This document shows positions 10,501 to 19,128 of a stretch of 64,000 nucleotides of DNA, one piece after another (position 1 is the first letter of the stretch; every line of letters begins with the position of its first letter). The notes below the pieces were generated by a model. It did not search any database and was not told where the DNA came from. It saw only the letters and a program-made list of their open reading frames with translations. Made by a program: the position numbers and the translations under genes. Source of the DNA: Lampropedia cohaerens (lineage in GTDB: Bacteria > Pseudomonadota > Gammaproteobacteria > Burkholderiales > Burkholderiaceae_C); NCBI RefSeq assembly GCF_001005215.1, contig NZ_LBNQ01000018.1, forward strand, positions 47,307-111,306, in the 5' to 3' direction.

Positions 10501-11943
10501 GCGCTGACCTGGGACACAGCCCGTGCCGGTGTCATCAACGGGCAGGCACGGACCACGCTGGCGCGCCAGGGCGGCAGCTGGAGCCTGCCGCCGCAGGCGC
10601 CACTGTCTGGCCGCGTCCAGGCGCAGCTGCCGGACCTGAGTCTGTGGGGGGCCCTGGCACCACCGGGCTGGCGTATCACGGGCGCACTGTCTGCCGACGT
10701 TGCACTGGCCGGCACGGTGCAGGCGCCGCAATTGCAGGGCCCCATCCGCGCCGATAGCCTCAACCTGCGTTCCGTACTGGATGGTGTTGACCTGCACGAG
10801 GGACAATTGCGCGCAGACCTGCAGGGCAATCGCCTGCTGATCGAGTCGCTGACGTTTCAGGGCGGCACTGGCAGCAACGCCTACGTGCGAGGCCTGAGTG
10901 GCAACCGCACGCCAGCGCCTACCGAGCGTGGCAGCATGACGGCCAGCGGCACCATCGACTGGAGCGGCGTGGCCAACGCCGCGCCGGGGCAGACCGGCAT
11001 TGCCATGGATGTGCGCGCGCAGCTCGATGCCATGCAGGTGCTCGTGCGCAACGACCGGCAGGTCAGCATCAGCGGCGAGCTTGCCGCGGGCCTGAGCGAT
11101 GGCGCGCTGCGGGTGCGTGGCAATGTGAACGTAGACCGTGCGTCGATCACGCTGCCGGAGTCCGGGGCGCCGACGCTGGGCAGCGATGTCGTGGTGGTTC
11201 GCGGCGAGACGGCGGAAAACGAGGTGCCGCTGCCACGCGGGCAGCTCACGACTGCGCAACCGATGGACATGGCCATCACCCTCAACCTGGGGCGGGACTT
11301 TGCGCTGCAGGGCTATGGCATCACCACGCGGCTGGAAGGTGAGCTCACCATCCGCAGTGCCACCAGCGGTAATGATCCGGTCAGCATCGTCGGCGAAATC
11401 CGCACGGACGAAGGGCGTTACCGGGCTTTCGGGCAGGCGCTGGATGTCGAGACCGGCCTGGTGCTGTTCAGCGGGCCGATGACCAACCCGTCGCTGAACC
11501 TGCTGGCATTGCGTCCCAACCTGCCGGACAACATCCGTGCGGGGGTACGTGTCACGGGCACCGCGCTGGCGCCACGTGTGCAGCTGTATTCAGAGCCCAC
11601 GTTGCCGGAATCGGAGACGCTGTCGTGGGTGGTACTGGGGCGCGCTCCCGGCGCTGGCAGCGATGGCAATGCCATGCAGCAGGCGGCGCTGGGCTTGCTC
11701 GCAGGCAGTGTCGGCAACAGTCTTGCGCAGGGGCTGGGTTTCGACGAAGTGGGCCTGAGCGAAAGCGGTGTGTCCATCGGCAAGCGCCTGTCGGATCAGC
11801 TGTATGTGACCTATGAGGCCGGTCTTTCGGGCGCCGCCAGCACGCTGTATGTGTTCTATGACATTACGCGTCGTCTGACGGCGCGGGGCGAAACGGGCGA
11901 GCAGACGGCCGTGGACCTGATCTACACGCTGACCTACGATTGA
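7534..11943 (+). CDS. tamB: translocation and assembly module protein TamB (DUF490)
   Basis: This inner-membrane-anchored protein of about 1469 residues spans the periplasm. One N-terminal transmembrane helix (RRLLWLLVALLLVVAAAIGGLLWW) is followed by a very long repetitive beta-rich region full of Gln, Ala and Leu, and then the TamB C-terminal domain ending TLYVFYDITRRLTARGETG...YTLTYD. It partners with TamA and, as an AsmA/VPS13-like protein, is thought to carry phospholipids or help insert outer-membrane proteins. The ATG at 7534 is preferred over an in-frame TTG at 7522. The stop codon overlaps the convergent mnmC by ten bases. Confidence 0.92.
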   Translation: MTDQSPDPSFQHVASAPATPPRRRWLRRLLWLLVALLLVVAAAIGGLLWWASSSQSLAGALALAQRLLPQGQTLQYEGVQGSISGGGHITRLRYAMPGTQVEVQDFTLDWSLSQLWHRALHVRTLQAERIHVRLTPQPETPEPEGPPFRMPEQLTLPIAVTLPLRVGSVEIETVAQDGTAATQTIENVAAQYSYDHDWHALQLDSLQYQDSRLRGRLRLHAQQLDVQARVGAWLRNLAPQAPATLHAVLQADGSLAGGEAAQLQVRLDAREQALSTAVPQGDDLLTLQEGTADAAGAPAQLQGQAELHPWRSQPVQQAELALAHLNAQAFAAAAPHTDVNGTLQLRPLAAAEAQQAWQLQADVRNASAGQWDEGLLPVQQLQADMAYAPTQLRIAQLQLLLAAAGEREPGRVTLRGQADPQQLAQAEASLALEAVDMQALMRTLPQTQLGGTVSLAPLDGGAPVPADLAQARWAVAADLSNAQPGMLDQQRLPVRELLAKAQITPERWSAETLQAHIGDGSVTLQGHYAPQTRALEVQGLVQALPLVQMHSELAAGQVPDLGGSLTAAGQLGSSVAFDVDIASQGVTGNAAGRRRGQWDVRAIQTKGQWTPQQLQIERVHLDAFQARVDSSGVRVALPDAAEIEAAWTAQAPGLQMQADTRMHKTDGSGRLELDIASAEQFVAWLHDLPMAAQMVPALQAQGATSIRADWQGGWQQWLEGLQRPAAQPQLRMHLQAQSDGLQLVMPAAEGAQAGGTAIDVRSLDVNLQGNLAAATLAARLDATANGIQANAQAQAALRQQGGSSQPQWQIAIERLAGAATLPQHAQPWQLQVDEGLQVTVQTGNRLQLTTSAGQARLMPPAEVAARGEALTLRWEPLRFAQAPGGAITLQTRGQLQGLVPAWIDGLLADNPPLRNAGVRSTLVLDGSWDVELADTLQLQAVLQRSQGDIWLTDVQQPAGSTADGQPPGLAAGIRAMQLRAQSQGQDVEVALTWDTARAGVINGQARTTLARQGGSWSLPPQAPLSGRVQAQLPDLSLWGALAPPGWRITGALSADVALAGTVQAPQLQGPIRADSLNLRSVLDGVDLHEGQLRADLQGNRLLIESLTFQGGTGSNAYVRGLSGNRTPAPTERGSMTASGTIDWSGVANAAPGQTGIAMDVRAQLDAMQVLVRNDRQVSISGELAAGLSDGALRVRGNVNVDRASITLPESGAPTLGSDVVVVRGETAENEVPLPRGQLTTAQPMDMAITLNLGRDFALQGYGITTRLEGELTIRSATSGNDPVSIVGEIRTDEGRYRAFGQALDVETGLVLFSGPMTNPSLNLLALRPNLPDNIRAGVRVTGTALAPRVQLYSEPTLPESETLSWVVLGRAPGAGSDGNAMQQAALGLLAGSVGNSLAQGLGFDEVGLSESGVSIGKRLSDQLYVTYEAGLSGAASTLYVFYDITRRLTARGETGEQTAVDLIYTLTYD

Positions 11944-13916
11944 TGCGGTTTGGAATGCGGCGCGTCTGCAAAGCGCAGACTGCCGATCCGCCGTGCCAGA
12001 TCTGCCGCCACCGGCAGCGGCTGCGCATGCAGCTGGGCGGTGAGGACTTCCGCGCACAGCCAGGCCAGTGTCAGGCCGCGTGCGCCCAGACCGGCCGCTA
12101 CCAGCAGGGTGGGATCATTGACCAGTACCGGCCCATACACCGGCGTGCGGTCCGGGACCGTGCAGCGCACGCCGCCCCAGGTCGAGACGGGCGTCGCAAA
12201 CAGCATGTCAGCCAGCGATTGGCCAGTGGCAGGCATCAGTTTCGCCAGCCTGGCGCGGTTGGCGGCCATTGCCGCGATGATGGCCGCTTCGTCCGGCGCT
12301 TCCGTGGGGGCCGCGCGTTCGAACGTGCCGCCACTGATCCACAACCGTTTGGCGTCGTGTAGGCCGCCGGTGGGCACACACACGAACGAACCTTTGCCGT
12401 TGACGGGCCGCGCGGGCAGCGGCAACGCTGCATCGGCCGGGCAATGGCCCCAGGCCACCTGGCCGCGCACCGCGTTGAGCGGCAGCGTCAGCCCATCGCA
12501 GTGGCCGGCCAGGCTGGTGCGTAGCAGCGTCAGCGCATCGAATGCGGTGGCGATGACCACCACATCTGCCTGCGCCAGCAGCAGGCCATTGTCGCCCTCA
12601 AGCTGCCATCGCCCCGATGGATGTGCACCAGCGCGTGTCACCTGCCGCACCGCGCATCCCGTCTGCAGCCGGATGGCCGGGTGGGCGAGGCAGGCCTGTA
12701 CCAATGCCGCAGGCCTGAGCCAGCCGGCCAGCGTGTGCAGCACGGCGGCAGTGGCCGCTTCAGGTGGCAGCCCGCAGGCCTGAACCTCCTCCTGCAAGGC
12801 AGGGCGCGACGAGGGAGGGCCGATCTGGCGATCGGCCGCCGGCAGGCCGAGCTTTTTGCCGATGCGATGTTCCAGCACACCGCTGTCCTGCCAGTCGATG
12901 CCGTGGCGCAGCAGTTGTGAGGCAGCATGCCGCATTGCGCGCACCCCGGCGCGGCTCAGGCGCGAAAGTGGCGCATCGTCTGGCGAGATGTGCGGGGCGA
13001 ACAGCCCGGCCGGCAGGGCAGATGCGCCGCTGGCCGGTTGTGGGCCGCGCTCAAGCACGGTTACGTGCCAACCATGCTCGGCCATGTTGCGTGCCATGCA
13101 GGCGCCGGCAATGCCGCTGCCGATCACCACGCAGTGGCGCTGCGGGCCGTTGCGTAACGCAGCCGGCAATGCCAGTGGAGGCCCGTCGCTGCCGGGCCTC
13201 TTGCGTACAGGCCACGCGGGCGCGTAACGTGCACGCAAATTATGTTTCTTCGGTGGCGTGCCGGGCACGCGTTCGACCTGGAAGCCGCACTGCGCCAGCG
13301 CGTCGCGCACGCTGCGCGCCACGCACCAGGTAGCCAGCTGGGTGTGGCCGGGCACGCTGCAGCGTGCCACGGCCTTGAGCGTGTCTGCGCTCCAGATGTC
13401 CGGATTCTTGGCGGGATTGAAGCCATCAAGGTAAATGCTGTCGGCCTGCCAGCCTTCGCTGCGCAGCCACTGGCGTGCATCGCCAATGGCCAGCGTCAGC
13501 AGCACGCGCCCGCCATCGAAGCGCAGCCGGTGCACGTCCTGGCGCAGGTCCAGCTCGGCATACTGTGCGGCCAGCTGCTGCGCCAGCGGCAGCAGCGCCG
13601 GGTAGCGTTGCCGGGCTGCGCTCAGCAGCGCTGACGCACTGACGGGATATGCCTCTGTGGAGATGAAGTGCAGGCACGTGCAGCGCTGCAGGTCCGCGCG
13701 CCAGGCGTGCCAGGTCACGAGAAAATTCAGCCCCAGACCAAAACCGGTCTCCAGCACGCGCCACTGCGACTGGCTCTGCCACGCCCGCGGCAGCCCGCAG
13801 CCGTTTAGAAAGCTGCTGCGCGACTGCGTCAGACCGCCGTCCTGATGGCTGTGGTAACGGTCTTCAAATCGGGGCGAGTACGGGCTGCCGTCGGCCAGCC
13901 AGTCGAGTTCGGACAT
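11934..13916 (-). CDS. mnmC: bifunctional tRNA mnm5s2U34 biosynthesis protein MnmC
   Basis: This 660-residue enzyme catalyses the last two steps of 5-methylaminomethyl-2-thiouridine synthesis at the wobble base. The N-terminal methyltransferase domain (DUF752) shows ETGFGLGLNFL and YLDGFNPAKNPDIW. The C-terminal FAD oxidoreductase domain begins with the dinucleotide fold VIGSGIAGACMARNMAEHG near residue 265. The frame is open beyond the start, but family proteins begin close to MSELDWLADGSPYSPRF, so the start is placed at 13916. It lies 20 bp after the gamma-glutamylcyclotransferase-like gene. Its 3' end overlaps the convergent tamB by ten bases. Confidence 0.93.
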   Translation of the reverse strand: MSELDWLADGSPYSPRFEDRYHSHQDGGLTQSRSSFLNGCGLPRAWQSQSQWRVLETGFGLGLNFLVTWHAWRADLQRCTCLHFISTEAYPVSASALLSAARQRYPALLPLAQQLAAQYAELDLRQDVHRLRFDGGRVLLTLAIGDARQWLRSEGWQADSIYLDGFNPAKNPDIWSADTLKAVARCSVPGHTQLATWCVARSVRDALAQCGFQVERVPGTPPKKHNLRARYAPAWPVRKRPGSDGPPLALPAALRNGPQRHCVVIGSGIAGACMARNMAEHGWHVTVLERGPQPASGASALPAGLFAPHISPDDAPLSRLSRAGVRAMRHAASQLLRHGIDWQDSGVLEHRIGKKLGLPAADRQIGPPSSRPALQEEVQACGLPPEAATAAVLHTLAGWLRPAALVQACLAHPAIRLQTGCAVRQVTRAGAHPSGRWQLEGDNGLLLAQADVVVIATAFDALTLLRTSLAGHCDGLTLPLNAVRGQVAWGHCPADAALPLPARPVNGKGSFVCVPTGGLHDAKRLWISGGTFERAAPTEAPDEAAIIAAMAANRARLAKLMPATGQSLADMLFATPVSTWGGVRCTVPDRTPVYGPVLVNDPTLLVAAGLGARGLTLAWLCAEVLTAQLHAQPLPVAADLARRIGSLRFADAPHSKPHQS

Positions 13917-13936
13917 GGTGCAGCGGGGAAGGTGAT

Positions 13937-14293
13937 TCAGGCGGCTGCGTCCTGCGTATCCACATACACCCAGGCCTTGCGGCCTGACTGCAGGGGCAGG
14001 TAGACACGCCGGTAGGCCGGGCCTTCGTAGGCGTCGGCGCGCAGCAACTCTGCCTCGCTGAGGGTGTAGACCACGCCTGCAATGGGCTGGGCCTGCGGGC
14101 CCAGGTAACGCAGTATCGGGTAGCAGGTCTGACCAGTGATGGCGCAAGCCTCATCGGCGATGTCGACGTGCGCTAGTGCGTAGCCTTCGAGCACATCCGG
14201 CTGACCTTGCAGCCGGCGGCCGAACAGGTGTTGCTGGATGTCGGCACGTTGCAGCGTGCCATAGGTAAACAGGGAGTGGGTGGCGTCGGTCAT
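13937..14293 (-). CDS. gamma-glutamylcyclotransferase family protein (AIG2-like)
   Basis: This small 118-residue cytoplasmic protein has the family signature YGTLQRADIQQHLFG near its N-terminus (the YGxL substrate loop) and LRADAYEGPAYRRVYLPL further on. The glutamate in DAYEG is the expected catalytic acid of gamma-glutamylcyclotransferase-like folds. The natural substrate is not predictable. The start at MTDATHSLFTYGTL is chosen over a longer form reaching 14329, because the fold begins directly at LFTYGTL. It lies 54 bp downstream of hutG and 20 bp upstream of mnmC, so it may be read through from the hut operon. Confidence 0.8.
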   Translation of the reverse strand: MTDATHSLFTYGTLQRADIQQHLFGRRLQGQPDVLEGYALAHVDIADEACAITGQTCYPILRYLGPQAQPIAGVVYTLSEAELLRADAYEGPAYRRVYLPLQSGRKAWVYVDTQDAAA

Positions 14294-14347
14294 GCGATGC
14301 AGTGCAGGAGTGGCCGGGGTTGCGACCAACCTGCATTGTGCCGCCAG

Positions 14348-15172
14348 TCATGCGCCGGCTGGAGCGCGGCGGGCAAAACCCAGCACGGCATGCAGCATCT
14401 TCTCCAGGGTTGGCTGGATCTGCGCGGCACGCTCTGGCAGGTAGTCGAAGGGCAGGCTCTCCTGCATGTAGCAGGCCTGCGTCATCTCCAGCTGTACGGC
14501 GTGGAAACCCTGGTCCGGGTGGCCGTAGTGGCGCGTGATGTGGCCTCCCTTGAAGCGGCCGTTGAGCACGCTGTCATGGCCCGGGGCCTGACGCGCGATG
14601 GCCAGCAACTGCTCGGCCAGCGCGGGCGCGCAGCTGGCGCCATCGGCGGTGCCGATGTTCAGGTCGGGCAGCTTGCCTCTGAAAAAGCGCGGCAGCACCG
14701 AGCGGATGGAATGCGCATCCCAGAGTATGGCGATGCCGTGGCGGGCCTTGATGCGATCAAGCTCCTCGCGCAGTCTGGCATGGTAGGGCTGCCAGATGGC
14801 GGTGCGCCGTGCGGCGATCTCGGCCTCATCCGGCTGGTCCTCGGCACGTGCGTAGAGCGGCGTGTCGTCGAAGCTGTCGATCGGGCACAGGCCGGTGACG
14901 CTCTGGCCGGGGTAGAGGCTGGCGCCATCCGGTGGGCGGTTGAGGTCGATCACGTAACGCGAGTGCGTCGCGATCAGGATCGAGGCATCAAGCTGCCGGG
15001 CAAAGGCATACAGCTGCGGCAGGTGCCAGTCGGTATCGGGCAGCTGGCGCGCTTCTTCCGTTAGCCGCGCCAGGATCTGCGGCGGCACGTAGGTGCCCGA
15101 ATGGGGCATGGAAATCAGCAGCGGGCTGCTGCCCCGGTGGAACACATAGGCGGGTTCGGTGGTGATCGTCAT
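14348..15172 (-). CDS. hutG: N-formylglutamate deformylase HutG
   Basis: This 274-residue enzyme hydrolyses N-formyl-L-glutamate to glutamate and formate, the last step of the five-step histidine pathway. Visible motifs are SMPHSGTYVP near the N-terminus, VIDLNRPPDG and ILWDAHSIRSVLPRF, which supply the zinc ligands and active-site residues of the FGase family. The start at MTITTEPAYVFHRG is chosen because the fold begins there; the open frame upstream is the antisense of hutF. The gene follows hutF after 17 bp. Its partner HutF makes its substrate. Confidence 0.93.
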   Translation of the reverse strand: MTITTEPAYVFHRGSSPLLISMPHSGTYVPPQILARLTEEARQLPDTDWHLPQLYAFARQLDASILIATHSRYVIDLNRPPDGASLYPGQSVTGLCPIDSFDDTPLYARAEDQPDEAEIAARRTAIWQPYHARLREELDRIKARHGIAILWDAHSIRSVLPRFFRGKLPDLNIGTADGASCAPALAEQLLAIARQAPGHDSVLNGRFKGGHITRHYGHPDQGFHAVQLEMTQACYMQESLPFDYLPERAAQIQPTLEKMLHAVLGFARRAPAGA

Positions 15173-15189
15173 GGCGTGGCAATGCGGTG

Positions 15190-16593
15190 TCAGTGGGTGA
15201 TCGCCAGCAACTGGCGGCGCGCGTTGATGAAGGCGTGTTGCAGGTCGTCGTGCAGCGCATGGCGGCCTGCCTGCACCCGCAGGCGGCCGGCACACCAGAC
15301 GTTGGCGATGGCGCTGCTGCGCTGGCTGCCAAACACATGGCCCGCGTAGGCCAGTTCGGCCGGCAGGCCCGCCAGTGCCACATGCTGCGCATCCAGCGCG
15401 ACCATGTCTGCCTGCTGTCCTACTGCCAGTCCGGTGATGGAGCGCCCGCTGGCCCGCGCGCCGCCGGCGACGGCCTGCAGTGTCATCGCCGTGGCGACGT
15501 GCGGCTGCGTTGGCGTGGCCAGCACGTTGCGCTGCCGCAGCGCCAGACGCTGGCTGTACTCCAGCATCTGCAGTTCCTCGGCGGCATTGACGCAGACGTG
15601 GCTGTCCGAGCCGATGCCCCAGCGGCCGCCATGCGCCACCCACAGCGGTGCATCGAAGATGCCATCGCCCAGGTTGGCCTCGGTCATCGGGCACAGGCCA
15701 GCGACGGCGCCGCTGCGCGCGGCTGCCTCGTATTCGGCTGGCGTCATGTGCGTGGCGTGCACCAGACACCAGCGGGCATCGACGGGCATGTGCGCCAGCA
15801 GCCATTGCACCGGGCGCAGGCCGCTCCAGGCCAGGCAGTCCTCGACTTCCTGCTGCTGCTCGGCAATGTGGATGTGCACCGGCGCATCGGGCAGGAGTGC
15901 ATGCAGCCCTTCGATGGCCGCGCGCAGGCTCGCAGGTGGCACGGCTCGCAGGGAATGCGGCGCCAGCCCCAGTTGCGCGCCCAGCTCTGCGGCCAGCGGT
16001 TGCAGGCCTTGCAGCAGGGCCAGCATGTTGTCGGTGCTGCGCAGAAAGCGCGCCTGATCGCTGCGGGCGGGCTGCCCGCCAAAGCCACTGGTCTGGTAGA
16101 GCACCGGCAGCAGCGTCATGCCCATGCCCACGCGTGCGGCCGCGCGAAGCAGCACCTGCGAAAGCAGCGCGTCATCGGCGTAGGGCGCGCCGTCCTGATC
16201 GTGGTGGACATAGTGGAACTCGCACACCGACGTGTACCCCGCCTGCAGCATTTCGAGGTACAGCCAGCTGGCGATGGCTTCCAGCTGTTCGGGCGTGAGG
16301 CGGTTGGCAAATCCGTACATCAGGGTGCGCCAGCTCCAGAAACTGTCCTGTGCCTGCGTGCGGTGCTCCGTCAGTCCGGCAAAGGCGCGCTGGAAGGCGT
16401 GCGAGTGCAGATTCGGCATGCCGGGAATCACCGGGCCGGTGGCACGTGGCACCTCTGGTGGGCAGGTGGCACCGGGTTCGATCTGTGTGAATTCGCCCTG
16501 GGCGTTCCAGCGCAACAGTACGTTGCGGGCCCAGCCGCCGGGCAGCAGGGCATCGGCGGCGAACAGGGCGTGGCTGGCATCGGTGCGCGTCAT
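15190..16593 (-). CDS. hutF: formimidoylglutamate deiminase HutF
   Basis: This 467-residue amidohydrolase-superfamily enzyme converts N-formimidoyl-L-glutamate to N-formyl-L-glutamate and ammonia. Landmarks are NLHSHAFQRAFAGLTEH (metal-binding HxH), HIHIAEQQQEVEDC and GIGSDSHVCVNAAEELQML, the last holding the metal-binding aspartate. The presence of HutF with HutG shows the five-enzyme (Pseudomonas-type) branch rather than the HutG-formiminoglutamase branch. The start ATG at 16593 shares ATGA with the stop of the upstream hisC-type gene, indicating translational coupling. Confidence 0.93.
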   Translation of the reverse strand: MTRTDASHALFAADALLPGGWARNVLLRWNAQGEFTQIEPGATCPPEVPRATGPVIPGMPNLHSHAFQRAFAGLTEHRTQAQDSFWSWRTLMYGFANRLTPEQLEAIASWLYLEMLQAGYTSVCEFHYVHHDQDGAPYADDALLSQVLLRAAARVGMGMTLLPVLYQTSGFGGQPARSDQARFLRSTDNMLALLQGLQPLAAELGAQLGLAPHSLRAVPPASLRAAIEGLHALLPDAPVHIHIAEQQQEVEDCLAWSGLRPVQWLLAHMPVDARWCLVHATHMTPAEYEAAARSGAVAGLCPMTEANLGDGIFDAPLWVAHGGRWGIGSDSHVCVNAAEELQMLEYSQRLALRQRNVLATPTQPHVATAMTLQAVAGGARASGRSITGLAVGQQADMVALDAQHVALAGLPAELAYAGHVFGSQRSSAIANVWCAGRLRVQAGRHALHDDLQHAFINARRQLLAITH

Positions 16594-17738
16594 GCTTGCT
16601 CCTGTCCAAATGCCTGCACCAGTGCATGCACGAATGCCGCATTGTCGGTGGCTTGGCCGATGGAGACGCGCAGGCACTGGGTGTAGCCGTCTTCCTTCCA
16701 CGGTTTGACGATGATGCCCTGCGCCAGCAGAGCCTGGGCGATTGGCGCAGCGGGGCGGCCCAGGTCGAGAAACAGGAAGTTCGCCACCGAGGGGGCGATG
16801 CGCAGCCCCGCCAGCGGCGCGCCGGCAGCTGCCAGTGTCTGCAGGCGCTGGGCCAGCGCCTCGCGCAGCTGTACGGTCTGCACGACGCTGCGCTGCATGT
16901 GCGGGGCATCCTGCCAGGCCGCCAGTGCGGCGTGCTGCGCGGCGCTGTTGAGGTTGAACGGGGTTCTGACCCTGTCGATCAGCGCTGCCAGTTCGGCGCT
17001 GCTGGCCAGTCCGTAGCCCACCCGCAGCCCGGCCAGCGCCCACGCCTTGGAGAAGGTGCGCAGCACCATCCACGGCCCCTTGCGCGTGGCCAGCTGCGCC
17101 AACACGTCCGGATAGCCATCGGCCAGGCGGGCGTATTCGTAATACGCCTCGTCGATGACCAGCAGGGTGGTCTCGGGCGCGGCCGCCAGCAGACGCGCCA
17201 TCGCATCGGCGTCGACCATGCAGCCCACCGGATTGGACGGGTTGGGCAGAAACGCCAGCTTGGGCCCGGCGCGCAAGGCCTCGCACCAGGCAGGTACGTC
17301 AAAGCCCAGTGCGGCGGTCAGATTCAGCAGCTGCACCTTCGCGCCCATCATCTCCGGGTAAATCTGATGCAGGCCAAACACGGGCCGCTGTGTGACCACG
17401 ACATCGCCAGGTTGCAGGAAGATTTCGCACAGCAGCTTGATCAGCTCCTCCGAGCCGTTGCCAAAGACCAGGCGTTCTTCGGCCATGCCGGTGCCTTCGG
17501 CCAGCGCCTGGCGCAGCTGCGTGGCGTGGGCGTCCGGATAGTCGCCCACATGGGCGGCCAGTGCGGTCAGCGCCTGCGCCACCCTGGGGCTGGGGCCGAA
17601 CGGGTTTTCATTGCTGCCCAGGCGGATGGTGCGCGCCACACCGTAGCGGGCGCGCACCGCGGCATCGGACAGGCCGGCGTTGTAGACGGGAAGCGGCGCG
17701 ATTTCCGGCCGCACCAGCGCGTTGAGAAGGGAGGTCAT
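16590..17738 (-). CDS. hisC: histidinol-phosphate aminotransferase-type PLP enzyme inside the hut operon
   Basis: This 382-residue fold-type I aminotransferase has IRLGSNENPFGPSP, LAFLPNPSNPVG (asparagine contacting PLP), VIDEAYYEY with the PLP-ring aspartate near residue 196, and TFSKAWALAGLRVGYG with the Schiff-base lysine near residue 231. All are HisC hallmarks. It sits between the FAD oxidase (one base gap) and hutF (ATGA overlap), so it is expressed with histidine catabolism, not biosynthesis. A plausible catabolic job is exchange between histidine and imidazole-pyruvate; that substrate is inferred. It could also be the housekeeping HisC placed in an odd operon. Confidence 0.85.
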   Translation of the reverse strand: MTSLLNALVRPEIAPLPVYNAGLSDAAVRARYGVARTIRLGSNENPFGPSPRVAQALTALAAHVGDYPDAHATQLRQALAEGTGMAEERLVFGNGSEELIKLLCEIFLQPGDVVVTQRPVFGLHQIYPEMMGAKVQLLNLTAALGFDVPAWCEALRAGPKLAFLPNPSNPVGCMVDADAMARLLAAAPETTLLVIDEAYYEYARLADGYPDVLAQLATRKGPWMVLRTFSKAWALAGLRVGYGLASSAELAALIDRVRTPFNLNSAAQHAALAAWQDAPHMQRSVVQTVQLREALAQRLQTLAAAGAPLAGLRIAPSVANFLFLDLGRPAAPIAQALLAQGIIVKPWKEDGYTQCLRVSIGQATDNAAFVHALVQAFGQEQA

Positions 17739-17739
17739 G

Positions 17740-19128
17740 TCAGTTGAACACCTTGCCGGGATTCATGAGATGCAGGGGATCGAGCGCCTGCTTGATGGCG
17801 CGCATGGCCGCGATTTCCTGCGGGCTGCGGCTGGCGCGCAGATAGGGTTTCTTGTGCAGGCCAATGCCGTGCTCGGCCGAGACGCTGCCGCCGAAGGCTT
17901 CCACCAGGGCGTAGACCTCGGCCTCCAGCGCCGCTTCCTCGTGGTGCACGCTGGCGCCGTCGGTGGTGATGTGCAGGTTGCCATCGCCGACGTGGCCGAA
18001 GTAGAGCGTGGCGTGGCCGGGCCAGCGCTCGTCCAGGCGCTGCTGGCATTGCGCGGCAAACCGGCCAATCTCCGGCAGCGGCAGGCTGACGTCGAAGTTG
18101 ATGGGCGGATGCAGCTGCGTGGGAAACTCCGCCGGCGCCTCACGCATGCGCCAGAGCTGGCGTGCCTGCGCTTGCGACTGCGCCAGCACGGCATCCGCAA
18201 CTTCCTGCGCCTCAAGGGCCAGTGCCAGCTGCTCCTGCACCGCTTCCTGCAGCGGGGCGTCGGCATCGCCTTCAATGTCGATCAGCGCCAGCAGCGGGTA
18301 CGTCTGTGCGAAAGGGGAGGCGCCACCCTGCCAGCGCAGTGCGCAGGTGACAAAGCGCTCCCACATCAACTCGAACGCCGCCACCCGGGCGGGAAACGCC
18401 CCTTGCAACCGCTGCAGCAGCGCCAGTGCCTGCTCGAAGGCGGAAAATGCCGCCAGCAGGGTGGTGCGCGCCGCCGGCCGCGGATGCAGGCGCAGCAGTA
18501 CGCGCGTGATCAGCCCCAGTGTGCCTTCGGCACCGATGAAGAAGTGCTTGAGGTCGTAGCCGGTGTTGTTCTTGAGCATGGGCCGCAGCATCGGCAGCAC
18601 GGTGCCATCGGCCAGCACGACCTCCAGGCCCAGCACCTGCTCGCGCATCATGCCGAACTGCAGCACGCCATTGCCGCCGGCATTGGTGGCGACGTTGCCG
18701 CCGATCTGGCAGCTGCCGCGCGCGCCCAGATCGACGCCAAAGCGCAGGCCGGCCTGTTCGGCGGCCTGCTGGATGGACTGCAGCGTCGCGCCCGCCTGTG
18801 CCTGCAGCGTGCCGCTGCGCGGATCGACGGCTTCGATGGCGGCCATGCGCTGCAGGGACAGGGCAATGCCCCCTGCATGCGGCACGGCAGCGCCGGCCAG
18901 CCCGGTCAGACCGCCCTGCGGCACGACCGGAATGTGGTGCGCATGGCACAGCCGCAGCACCGCGCAGGCCTCGTCGATGCTGGCAGGGCGCACCAGCGCC
19001 AGCGGCCGGACCGGGGGCGTGCCGCTCCAGTCGCTCTGGCAGGCTGCGGGGATGGACTCGCCACGCAGCACGGCATCGGCGCCGACGGCGCCCTGCAAGG
19101 CAGCAAGGAAATCGGTGTGGGTGTTCAT
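17740..19128 (-). CDS. FAD-binding oxidoreductase, D-lactate/2-hydroxyacid dehydrogenase type, in the hut operon
   Basis: This 462-residue VAO-fold flavoprotein has an N-terminal FAD_binding_4 domain ([16 protein letters not shown] near residue 70 and [14 protein letters not shown] near residue 140) and a C-terminal FAD-oxidase domain of the GlcD/D-lactate dehydrogenase class. The end carries [12 protein letters not shown] and [14 protein letters not shown], typical metal- and substrate-binding segments of D-2-hydroxyacid dehydrogenases. It overlaps hutI by ATGA and is one base from the hisC-type gene. Imidazole-lactate is an attractive substrate by context, yielding imidazole-pyruvate for the neighbouring aminotransferase; that is inference. 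Electron acceptor unknown. Confidence 0.88.
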   Translation of the reverse strand: MNTHTDFLAALQGAVGADAVLRGESIPAACQSDWSGTPPVRPLALVRPASIDEACAVLRLCHAHHIPVVPQGGLTGLAGAAVPHAGGIALSLQRMAAIEAVDPRSGTLQAQAGATLQSIQQAAEQAGLRFGVDLGARGSCQIGGNVATNAGGNGVLQFGMMREQVLGLEVVLADGTVLPMLRPMLKNNTGYDLKHFFIGAEGTLGLITRVLLRLHPRPAARTTLLAAFSAFEQALALLQRLQGAFPARVAAFELMWERFVTCALRWQGGASPFAQTYPLLALIDIEGDADAPLQEAVQEQLALALEAQEVADAVLAQSQAQARQLWRMREAPAEFPTQLHPPINFDVSLPLPEIGRFAAQCQQRLDERWPGHATLYFGHVGDGNLHITTDGASVHHEEAALEAEVYALVEAFGGSVSAEHGIGLHKKPYLRASRSPQEIAAMRAIKQALDPLHLMNPGKVFN

